A stretch of 7,071 nt of DNA from NCBI GenBank assembly GCA_023424585.1, contig JAFADT010000485.1, positions 1 through 7,071 of the forward strand. Direction: 5' to 3'. Positions 1 through 4,903 of this stretch are shown one piece after another; within the stretch, counting starts at the first letter, position 1; each line of letters begins with the position of its first letter. The translations under genes and the position numbers were made by a program. A model generated the notes under the pieces. The model saw only the letters and a list, made by a program, of their open reading frames with translations. It had not been told where the DNA came from and made no database searches. The DNA comes from Pseudomonadota bacterium. GTDB lineage: Bacteria; Myxococcota; Myxococcia; Myxococcales; Myxococcaceae.

Positions 1-2
1 AC

Positions 3-707
3 CTGGGCCGCAATGACTCGCAGGTGAAGCTGCGCGGCTTCCGCATCGAGCTGGGCGAAGTCGAGGCCGCCCTCGCCTCCCACCCCTCCCTCGCACAGGC
101 CGTCGCCCTCGTCCGCGAGGACCGCCCCGGTGACAGGCGCCTCGTCGCCTACCTCGTGACGAAGCCGGGACAGGCCTACACGGACACGGAGCTGCGCAAG
201 CACCTGCGCTCGCAGCTGCCGCAGTACATGGTGCCGCAGCACTTCGTGGAGCTGGAGGCGCTGCCGCTCACGCCGAACGGCAAGGTGGACCGCAAGGCCC
301 TGCCGCCTCCGGCGGGCACCTCGCGCCCGGTCGAGGACGCCTTCGTCGCGCCGCGCACGCCGACGGAGCAGCACCTGGCGCGCATCTGGCGGGAGGTGCT
401 GGGCATCGCGCAGGTGGGCGTGCACGACAACTTCTTCAACATCGGCGGGCACTCGCTCCTGTCCTTCCAGGTGGTGATGCGCGTCAAGAAGGAGCTGAGC
501 CAGGAGCTGCACCCGCGAACGCTCCTGCTCAACACGCTGGAGCAGGTGGCCTCGCAGCTCGCGCCCGCGGCGCCAGCGCCCACGGCCGCCGCCCCCAAGG
601 CGCAGCCCGTCACGCAACCCAAGCCTGCCACGCAGGAGACTTCTGTTCCCCTGGCGCAACGCTTGTTCAATAAGCTGAAGGGGAAACTGCCGGGGCGCTC
701 GGACTGA
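3..707 (+). CDS. Non-ribosomal peptide synthetase, C-terminal end (adenylation end + carrier domain), 5' partial
   Basis: The reading frame is open from base 3, so the gene starts outside the window; 234 residues are visible. Residues 2-21 carry the adenylation A8 core motif (GRNDSQVKLRG then RIELGEVE). Residues 92-101 are the A10 motif NGKVDRKALP, whose Lys94 is the expected catalytic lysine. A peptidyl carrier domain follows, with DNFFNIGGHSLL at about 142-153; Ser151 is the phosphopantetheine attachment site. After the carrier (about residue 187) there is an Ala/Pro/Gln-rich linker and a short basic segment (AQRLFNKLKGKL), then the stop. There is no thioesterase, reductase or condensation domain after the carrier, so release must be done by another protein. 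The next two genes are alpha/beta hydrolases on the same strand, 28 bp away. Substrate cannot be predicted because the specificity pocket lies upstream. The GTG at 24 is internal to the A8 motif and is not a start. Confidence 0.95.
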   Translation: MGRNDSQVKLRGFRIELGEVEAALASHPSLAQAVALVREDRPGDRRLVAYLVTKPGQAYTDTELRKHLRSQLPQYMVPQHFVELEALPLTPNGKVDRKALPPPAGTSRPVEDAFVAPRTPTEQHLARIWREVLGIAQVGVHDNFFNIGGHSLLSFQVVMRVKKELSQELHPRTLLLNTLEQVASQLAPAAPAPTAAAPKAQPVTQPKPATQETSVPLAQRLFNKLKGKLPGRSD

Positions 708-717
708 GCGGCCCCTC

Positions 718-724
718 AAGGAAG
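718..724 (+). promoter_or_regulatory. Weak, distant ribosome binding site of first hydrolase
   Basis: AAGGAAG lies about 11-13 nt before the GTG at 736, farther than the usual 5-9 nt. No other in-frame start lies closer, and the N-terminal FFGTSERQLFG matches what I recall of the family's beginning, so GTG 736 is kept. Translation may depend on ribosomes finishing the synthetase gene 28 bp upstream. Confidence 0.4.
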
Positions 725-735
725 ATGATCAGACC

Positions 736-1512
736 GTGACGCCTTGTTTCTTTGGCACCTCCGAGCGACAACTCTTCGGCATGCACCACCCCGCTCAGGG
801 CTCGGAGCGGGCCACCGGAGTGGTGCTCTGCTATCCCGCCGCCCAGGAGTACATGCTGACGCACTGGGCCTTCCGGAAGCTGGCCGGGATGCTCGCGCGA
901 GAGGGCTTCCACGTCTTCCGCTTCGACTACTACGGCACGGGAGACTCGGCCGGAGAGGTCCACGAGGGCCGCGTGGCCACGTGGGTCCAGGACATCCGCC
1001 ACGCCGCCAATGAATTGCAGGACGTGACGGGCGTGCAGCGCGTGGCGCTCGTGGGCTTCCGGCTGGGCGCGGCGCTCGCGGTGCGCGCGGCCATGGAGGG
1101 ACTGTCCACCGCCGCGCTCGTGCTCTGGGAGCCGCTGGTGGAGGGCGAGGCCTGGCTGCGGGAGCTGGAGCTGCTCCAGCAGCGCCGGGCCGCCCGCACC
1201 CTCTTTCCCCAGCCCGAGAGCCCGCTGGAGGTGCGTCAGGAGCTGCTCGGCTTCGCGTTCCCCCGTGCCTTGCGCGACGACATCCTCGCGCTGGACCTGG
1301 CCGCGCTGCCCGCGTGGCCCGCGACGCGCACGCACCTGGTGGCCGGCGCGCGAAAGCCCGAGTACGAGCGCCTCCAGGCGCACCTGGAGAGGACGGGCCT
1401 GCCCTTCCAGCACCACGTGGTGCCCGAGGAGGGCGCGGGCGGCCAGGAGTCCGCGCTCCTGTCCAACCGCATCCTCCAGACCATCACCACGCTCCTGAAG
1501 GAGGCCGCGTGA
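736..1512 (+). CDS. Alpha/beta hydrolase-fold protein with degenerate catalytic triad (exosortase-A-associated hydrolase-like)
   Basis: 258 residues with a GTG start. The alpha/beta-hydrolase pattern is clear: CYPAAQEYM (32-40) after strand 3, FRFDYYGTGDSAG (61-73), then the nucleophile elbow ALVGFRLGAALA (105-116). In the elbow G-x-Nuc-x-G the nucleophile position is Arg109, not Ser, Cys or Asp. Glu132 (in WEPLVEG) sits where the second hydrolase has Asp138. The C-terminal region where a catalytic His is expected reads VVPEEGAGG and has none. It is therefore probably not a working hydrolase by the usual mechanism. An elbow of the GLRLGA type is, as I recall it, typical of the family called exosortase A system-associated hydrolase 2 (TIGR03101), so the loss looks ancestral rather than a recent mutation. 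The gene overlaps the next hydrolase by one base and probably works as its partner. A regulatory, scaffold or carrier-binding role is inference. Confidence 0.85.
   Translation: MTPCFFGTSERQLFGMHHPAQGSERATGVVLCYPAAQEYMLTHWAFRKLAGMLAREGFHVFRFDYYGTGDSAGEVHEGRVATWVQDIRHAANELQDVTGVQRVALVGFRLGAALAVRAAMEGLSTAALVLWEPLVEGEAWLRELELLQQRRAARTLFPQPESPLEVRQELLGFAFPRALRDDILALDLAALPAWPATRTHLVAGARKPEYERLQAHLERTGLPFQHHVVPEEGAGGQESALLSNRILQTITTLLKEAA
1498..1504 (+). promoter_or_regulatory. Shine-Dalgarno for second hydrolase, inside the first gene
   Basis: A perfect AAGGAGG lies 7 nt before the ATG at 1512 and within the last codons of the preceding gene. With the TGATG stop/start overlap (TGA 1510-1512, ATG 1512-1514), it fixes the start and indicates coupled translation of the two hydrolases. 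Confidence 0.85.
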
Positions 1513-2351
1513 TGCGCGAGCGCATCTGCACCTTCGGCCCCGAGCAGAGCCTCGTGGGCATCCTCACGGAACCCGACCCGGCGAAGGCCCTGCCGGAGGC
1601 GCCCGCGGTGGTGCTGTCCAACGTGGGCCTCAACCACCACGTGGGCCCGTACCGGCTGTGGGTGGAGCTGGCGCGGCAGTTGGCGGAGCGCGGCTTCAGC
1701 ACGCTGCGCTTCGACCTGTCCGGCCTGGGTGACAGCCGTCCCCGCCGCGAGGGCGGTTCGGACGAGTTCCAGCGCGCCCGCGAGGAGACGCGCGCGGCGC
1801 TCGACTACCTGGAGCAGAAGAAGGGCCAGAAGCGCTTCGTGCTCATCGGCCTGTGCTCCGGCGTGGACAGCGCGCACGCGGTGACGGTGGCGGATCCGCG
1901 CGTGGTGGGCGCGGCCTTCATCGACGGGTACACGTACCGGACGGTGGGCTATCACCTGCGCTTCCACCTGCGCTACCTGAGCCCCCGCCGGTGGACGCGC
2001 TTCCTGCGCAAGCGCAAGCTGCCCCCCCAGCTGCGCGAGGCCGGCGAGGCCGACGAGGTCTACACGCGCGAGTACCCCGAGCGCGAGCAGCTGACGCAGG
2101 ACTACAGGCACCTGCTGGAGCGCGGGGTCAACCTGTGCTTCGTGTTCTCCGGAGGCATGGGGCTGTCCTTCAACCACGAGGGCCAGTTCTACGAGATGCT
2201 CTCGCCGCTGAAGCTGGAGGGCCGCGTCACCTACGCCTTCTATCCGCGCGCGGATCACCTCTTCTCCGTGCCCGAGGACCGCGCGGAGCTGCTGCGCAAG
2301 CTCACCGCCTGGGCCGTGGGCACGGTGCCGCCGCGCGCCCTGACGGGCTGA
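1512..2351 (+). CDS. Alpha/beta hydrolase with cysteine nucleophile (putative trans-acting thioesterase)
   Basis: 279 residues. The frame is open farther upstream, but ATG 1512 has a perfect Shine-Dalgarno and lies on the previous stop codon. Landmarks are LSNVGLNHHVGPYRLWV (35-51, oxyanion-side loop), RFDLSGLGDSRP (67-78), the elbow LIGLCSGVDSA (111-121) with Cys115 at the nucleophile position, Asp138 in FIDGYTY, and His249 in PRADHLFS. Asp138 lies 23 residues after the nucleophile. That arrangement resembles NRPS thioesterases, whose acid sits about 25 residues after the nucleophile, so Cys115-Asp138-His249 is a plausible triad. A basic, aromatic lid-like insert (about 145-175) follows Asp138. 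The GLC-type elbow and GP-R loop also recall exosortase A system-associated hydrolase 1 (TIGR03100). Given an upstream synthetase that ends in a carrier without a thioesterase, I infer a role in releasing or transferring the carrier-bound product. Fold is confident; substrate is not known. Confidence 0.85.
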   Translation: MRERICTFGPEQSLVGILTEPDPAKALPEAPAVVLSNVGLNHHVGPYRLWVELARQLAERGFSTLRFDLSGLGDSRPRREGGSDEFQRAREETRAALDYLEQKKGQKRFVLIGLCSGVDSAHAVTVADPRVVGAAFIDGYTYRTVGYHLRFHLRYLSPRRWTRFLRKRKLPPQLREAGEADEVYTREYPEREQLTQDYRHLLERGVNLCFVFSGGMGLSFNHEGQFYEMLSPLKLEGRVTYAFYPRADHLFSVPEDRAELLRKLTAWAVGTVPPRALTG

Positions 2352-2383
2352 AGGCCGCCTGCCCACCCCACGAGCGGGGACAC

Positions 2384-2405
2384 GGCGCAGGGCCGGGCAT
2401 GCGCC
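2384..2405 (+). terminator. Possible hairpin after hydrolase operon
   Basis: GGCGCA (2384-2389) and TGCGCC (2400-2405) form a perfect 6-bp stem around a 10-nt loop, 32 bp after the stop at 2351. A T-rich stretch (TTGTTT) follows only after six more bases, so intrinsic termination is weakly supported. Confidence 0.3.
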
Positions 2406-2460
2406 AGGCGCTTGTTTCCCACCCGACGGTCGCCACCTTCGAAGCACCCACGTTCTTCGA

Positions 2461-2465
2461 AGGAG
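2461..2465 (+). promoter_or_regulatory. Shine-Dalgarno of secreted protein gene
   Basis: AGGAG (within GAAGGAG) is 8 nt before the ATG at 2474. It selects this start, directly before a signal peptide, over the longer open frame that runs upstream into the hydrolase gene. Confidence 0.75.
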
Positions 2466-2473
2466 CGCCACCG

Positions 2474-2899
2474 ATGAAGCTCCCCCTGATGGCAGCACTG
2501 GCAGCACTCGCCCTCTCCAGCCAGGCGTTCGCGCAGGGCCACGCCGACCACGAGACGCCGCCCCTACAGGAGCCATCCACCGACGCGCCCCAGGACAGCG
2601 CGGAGCGCTGGGACAAGGCCACGGGTGGCTCGGGCTCCGTGAATGAGGGCCTCCCGCCGGCGGACGAGGCCACGGACGACGAAGGCGTCGGCGGCTCCGG
2701 CTCGACCGAGCAGGGCACCCACAGCACGGACGAGAGCTCGGCCGCCGCGAAGCCGCGCGCGCCGAACTCCGGCACCCCGGGCAACAAGGGGGCGAAGATG
2801 GAGGTGACGCCGCCAGCCTGGGAGCGGAACAAGCAGATGGGCAGCTCCGCGAGCCCCACCACGGGCACGCCGCCCGTGGAAGGCAGCGCCGGCAACTGA
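2474..2899 (+). CDS. Small secreted low-complexity acidic protein, unknown function
   Basis: 141 residues. Residues 1-20 form a Sec signal peptide: Lys2, a hydrophobic Ala/Leu core (LMAALAALALSS), and an AFA-Q cleavage site after Ala20. I see no lipobox cysteine; the mature protein has no cysteines at all. The mature part is polar, rich in Gly, Ser, Thr, Asp, Glu and Pro, and probably disordered. It carries two GGSGS-x-x-x-G units (residues 51-59 and 73-81), each followed by a DE pair, in an acidic stretch. The C-terminal half is more basic (AKPRAPNSG, PPAWERNKQ) and ends GSAGN, with no membrane anchor or sorting tail. I recognise no family. It lies between the hydrolases and the regulator on the same strand, with 122 bp before and 128 bp after, so it may be its own transcription unit. 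Myxobacteria carry many such small exported proteins; a link to the synthetase is not shown. Confidence 0.8.
   Translation: MKLPLMAALAALALSSQAFAQGHADHETPPLQEPSTDAPQDSAERWDKATGGSGSVNEGLPPADEATDDEGVGGSGSTEQGTHSTDESSAAAKPRAPNSGTPGNKGAKMEVTPPAWERNKQMGSSASPTTGTPPVEGSAGN
2491..2508 (+). repeat. Tandem 9-bp duplication in signal-peptide core
   Basis: GGCAGCACT occurs twice in direct tandem and contributes to the Ala-Ala-Leu-Ala-Ala-Leu of the hydrophobic core. It is a small in-frame duplication that lengthens the core by three residues, probably from slippage. Confidence 0.7.
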
Positions 2900-2913
2900 C
2901 GATGACGGCTCGC

Positions 2914-2928
2914 GGCCTTGAGCAGGCC
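2914..2928 (+). terminator. Short hairpin after secreted protein gene
   Basis: GGCCT (2914-2918) and AGGCC (2924-2928) pair around a 5-nt loop, 15 bp after the stop at 2899. Only two T residues follow directly, so this is a weak terminator candidate. Confidence 0.3.
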
Positions 2929-2980
2929 TTGCATTGCCAGACGTCATCTACCCCTTGTGGGTGAGAGACCCCCGGGCCTC

Positions 2981-3012
2981 CCAACCGGTAAATCCTTGCA
3001 CGGACCGGTTGG
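2981..3012 (+). promoter_or_regulatory. Perfect 9-bp inverted repeat before the LuxR-type gene (candidate operator or leader hairpin)
   Basis: CCAACCGGT (2981-2989) and ACCGGTTGG (3004-3012) are exact reverse complements separated by 14 nt; arm centres are 23 bp apart, about two helical turns. The right arm ends two bases before the GGAGG at 3015 and 15 bases before the ATG. This suits an operator for a dimeric regulator, possibly autoregulation, or an RNA hairpin that would affect ribosome access. The arms themselves are observed; the function is inferred. Confidence 0.5.
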
Positions 3013-3014
3013 AC

Positions 3015-3019
3015 GGAGG
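3015..3019 (+). promoter_or_regulatory. Shine-Dalgarno of LuxR-type regulator
   Basis: GGAGG lies 8 nt before the ATG at 3028 and immediately downstream of the inverted repeat, so folding of or protein binding to that repeat could mask it. Confidence 0.75.
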
Positions 3020-3027
3020 CCTGTCGG

Positions 3028-4113
3028 ATGAATCTCACCTCGCAAGAACAGGCGCTCCTGCTCGAGTTGACCCAGGCCCTCTCCAGCTCACTGGATTTGA
3101 CGGAGGTCCTGGCCCGCTCGCAGGGCATCCTCACGCAACTGCTGCCGTGTGACTACGCGGCGCTGTGCGTGTCGAGGCCGGAGCGCCCTGGGGACTATGA
3201 ATGGCTGGGATTGGGGGCGCCGGGCATCCTCTTGACCCACTACCCAGAGCTGGCCGCGGTGGACTCCGGACCCGAGCAGGGAGCGCCGCCAGCAGACATA
3301 CCCTTGCGCGCCTCGAACGCGCGGGCGCGCAATGAATTGAAGCGCAGCCTGCTGTACCTGCGCTGCCGGGAGATGGGGCTGCCCCTGGAGCAGGTGATGG
3401 CGGTGCTCCTGGACCTACGGCAAGGCTGGCACGGCAGCCTGGCCGTGTACCGCGAGCACACCCAGCCCTTCTCCGAGCGGGAGCAGGCCCTCCTCGAGGA
3501 CCTGAAGCCCTACCTGGCGAACACGGTGCGCAACTGCCGCCTGTTCGGGCACGAGGCGATGCGAGGGGACCTGCTGGATGCCCTCTTCCGCCACCAGGGC
3601 GCCGAGTACGTCGTGATGGACCCTCCGGAGCACGAGAAGCTGCGGACGCCGGGAGCGACGGAGCTCTTGCGTCGCTGGTACCCGGAGGAGCTGAAGGCGG
3701 ACGACTCGCGGCTGCCCCAGGAGCTGCGCGAGCACCTGGAGCGCCTTCAGGTGCTGGGACCGAAGCGGGCCCAGGGCGTGGACACGTGGACGCGCGCGGG
3801 AGGCAAGCACGACCTGAAGGTCACGTGCGTGCAGCTGCCCGAGCACCGCGGCAGCCGGCCCTGGGTGCTGGTGTTGCAGGAGTGCTCGCGGGCCATCCCA
3901 CTGCCGGAGCCGTGGCGCCAGCGGCTCTCCCAGCGCGAGGTGGAGGTGGTCCAGGGGGTCCTCAGCAACTGGACGAACGAGGCCATCGCCGAGGACCTGG
4001 GCCTGTCGCTCAACACGGTGAAGACGCACCTGCGCAACATCTTCCCCAAGCTGGGCATCGAGAGCCGCACGGACCTCCTCTACCAGGCCGCCTGGAAGCA
4101 GAAGGCGCGGTGA
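3028..4113 (+). CDS. GAF-like sensor / LuxR-type DNA-binding transcriptional regulator
   Basis: 361 residues. The C-terminal 65 residues are a clear LuxR/FixJ-type helix-turn-helix: LSQREVEVVQGVLSNWTNEAIAE begins at about 300, and SLNTVKTHLRNIFPKLGI (327-344) contains the recognition helix, with the typical TVKTHL and KLGI. Residues about 10-170 look like a GAF sensor domain: an N-terminal helix (ALLLELTQALSSSLDL), VLARSQGILTQLLPCDYAALCV, and a closing FSEREQALLEDLKPYLANTVRN helix. Residues about 180-290 form a second module, possibly PAS-like (GAEYVVMDPP, then LVLQE near its end). There is no receiver domain, phosphorylatable aspartate or N-terminal acyl-homoserine-lactone-binding signature, so it is not a standard LuxR quorum receptor. 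The ligand is unknown. It stands between the synthetase/hydrolase genes and the convergent acyltransferase/oxidase pair, and is a plausible local regulator. The upstream inverted repeat suggests autoregulation. Confidence 0.9.
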   Translation: MNLTSQEQALLLELTQALSSSLDLTEVLARSQGILTQLLPCDYAALCVSRPERPGDYEWLGLGAPGILLTHYPELAAVDSGPEQGAPPADIPLRASNARARNELKRSLLYLRCREMGLPLEQVMAVLLDLRQGWHGSLAVYREHTQPFSEREQALLEDLKPYLANTVRNCRLFGHEAMRGDLLDALFRHQGAEYVVMDPPEHEKLRTPGATELLRRWYPEELKADDSRLPQELREHLERLQVLGPKRAQGVDTWTRAGGKHDLKVTCVQLPEHRGSRPWVLVLQECSRAIPLPEPWRQRLSQREVEVVQGVLSNWTNEAIAEDLGLSLNTVKTHLRNIFPKLGIESRTDLLYQAAWKQKAR

Positions 4114-4132
4114 CGGGGTCCGCGAGCCCGTC
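4112..4132. terminator. Possible bidirectional hairpin between convergent genes
   Basis: GACGGG (4112-4117) and CCCGTC (4127-4132) form a 6-bp stem with a 9-nt loop. The stem starts inside the regulator's stop codon and fills the 21-bp gap to the convergent oxidase gene. Neither strand has a T tract after it, so termination is only suggested. Confidence 0.3.
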
Positions 4133-4134
4133 GC

Positions 4135-4821
4135 TCAGGGCTCCCGGAAGAACCTGGGGAACAGGATGCGCGTGGTGCGGGCGGAGTGGAGCAGCGCGGC
4201 CTGCTCCTCCGGCGACGTGACCGCGCGCAGGGCGGACTCCAGGTCGGCCACGTGGTCGCCGTCCGCGGCGCCGTGGCCCTTGAGGAAGAGGACGGCCTTG
4301 TGGATGTGGGGGATGCCGCTCTCGGCGATGAGCCGCTCCACCGAGCCCGGGGCCCGCTTCACGGAGAGGTACTCCAGCACATAGGCCGTGCCCAGGAACG
4401 CGGCGGGCACGCCCACCTGCGTGGTGAAGCGGTTCCACTCCACGTAGGCGCGCACGGCGGGCCGGATGGGCGCGCGCTCCACCCGCTCCTGCGTCCAGCC
4501 CAGGGCCTCCAGGTCCTTGAGCAACCACTGTTCATGACCCTGCTCCTCCCACGCCTTCTGGAACAGCAGCTCGGCGAGCGCGGGGTTGCGGCCCTCGCGG
4601 TGCATGCGCTCGCCGGACTCGGTGAAGAACTGCGTGCTCCAGCGCACGTACTGGTACGACTGGACGAGGTAGTGGACGTAGTCATCCTGGCGGATGCGCC
4701 CCTCGAAGAGGCGCCGGACGGCCGGCGTCGCATCCAGCTCATGCACGAGCATCCGCGCCTCGTGCCGCAGGGAGTCCAGCCAGTCCGTCTTCGTCTGCTC
4801 ATGCTTGGGCTGCTTGCACAT
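4135..4821 (-). CDS. Heme-oxygenase-fold iron-containing redox enzyme (HDO-like diiron oxidase candidate)
   Basis: 228 residues, all helical in appearance, matching the TenA/PqqC/heme-oxygenase-like superfamily often annotated as iron-containing redox enzyme. Key elements are YVHYLVQSYQYVRW (48-61), KAWEEQGHEQWLLKDLEALG (89-108) with candidate ligands Glu92/Glu93 and His96, AYVLEY with Glu150, and GHGAADGDH with His183, Asp187 and His190. The H-x3-D-x2-H spacing and the Glu 33 residues before it match the diiron ligands I recall for CADD-type enzymes, which argues against a metal-free TenA. Characterised relatives perform O2-dependent decarboxylation, N-oxygenation or C-C cleavage. The reaction here cannot be named. 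The ATG at 4821 has AGGAG 6 nt upstream. It follows the acyltransferase gene on the same strand after 82 bp (which contain a small GGGCC/GGCCC stem at 4838-4853), so the two are probably co-transcribed and the oxidase may act on the acyltransferase product (inference). Confidence 0.85.
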   Translation of the reverse strand: MCKQPKHEQTKTDWLDSLRHEARMLVHELDATPAVRRLFEGRIRQDDYVHYLVQSYQYVRWSTQFFTESGERMHREGRNPALAELLFQKAWEEQGHEQWLLKDLEALGWTQERVERAPIRPAVRAYVEWNRFTTQVGVPAAFLGTAYVLEYLSVKRAPGSVERLIAESGIPHIHKAVLFLKGHGAADGDHVADLESALRAVTSPEEQAALLHSARTTRILFPRFFREP

Positions 4822-4827
4822 ACACGT

Positions 4828-4832
4828 CTCCT
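4828..4832 (-). promoter_or_regulatory. Shine-Dalgarno of oxidase gene
   Basis: On the minus strand AGGAG lies 6 nt before the ATG whose first base is 4821, supporting that start. Confidence 0.75.
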
Positions 4833-4903
4833 GACAGGGGCCCGCGAAGGCCCGGTGGGTGCTGCGTGGCGGGTGAAGGAGCGAGGCGCGAGCCGGCCCG
4901 GGG

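Noticed and set aside
1314..1511. Upstream in-frame extension of the second hydrolase
   Set aside because: It overlaps the conserved first hydrolase and encodes low-complexity Arg/Gly/Pro sequence; ATG 1512 has a perfect Shine-Dalgarno and stop/start overlap.
1853..2473. Upstream in-frame extension of the secreted protein gene
   Set aside because: It overlaps most of the second hydrolase in another frame, has Arg/Ala/Pro-rich nonsense composition, and the ATG at 2474 has its own Shine-Dalgarno and signal peptide.
2987..3000. Sigma-54 (-24/-12)-like pattern GG...TTGCA before the regulator gene
   Set aside because: GG and GC are separated by 9 bp instead of the required 10, and the -24 side reads CCGGTAA rather than TGGCAC. 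The GG is better explained as part of the inverted repeat.
1236..3134. Very long open frame on the minus strand (about 630 codons)
   Set aside because: It lies antisense to the second hydrolase and the secreted protein gene and to parts of the first hydrolase and the regulator. Its translation is Arg/Ala/Pro-rich low complexity with no domain. Such frames are expected opposite G/C-biased codons.
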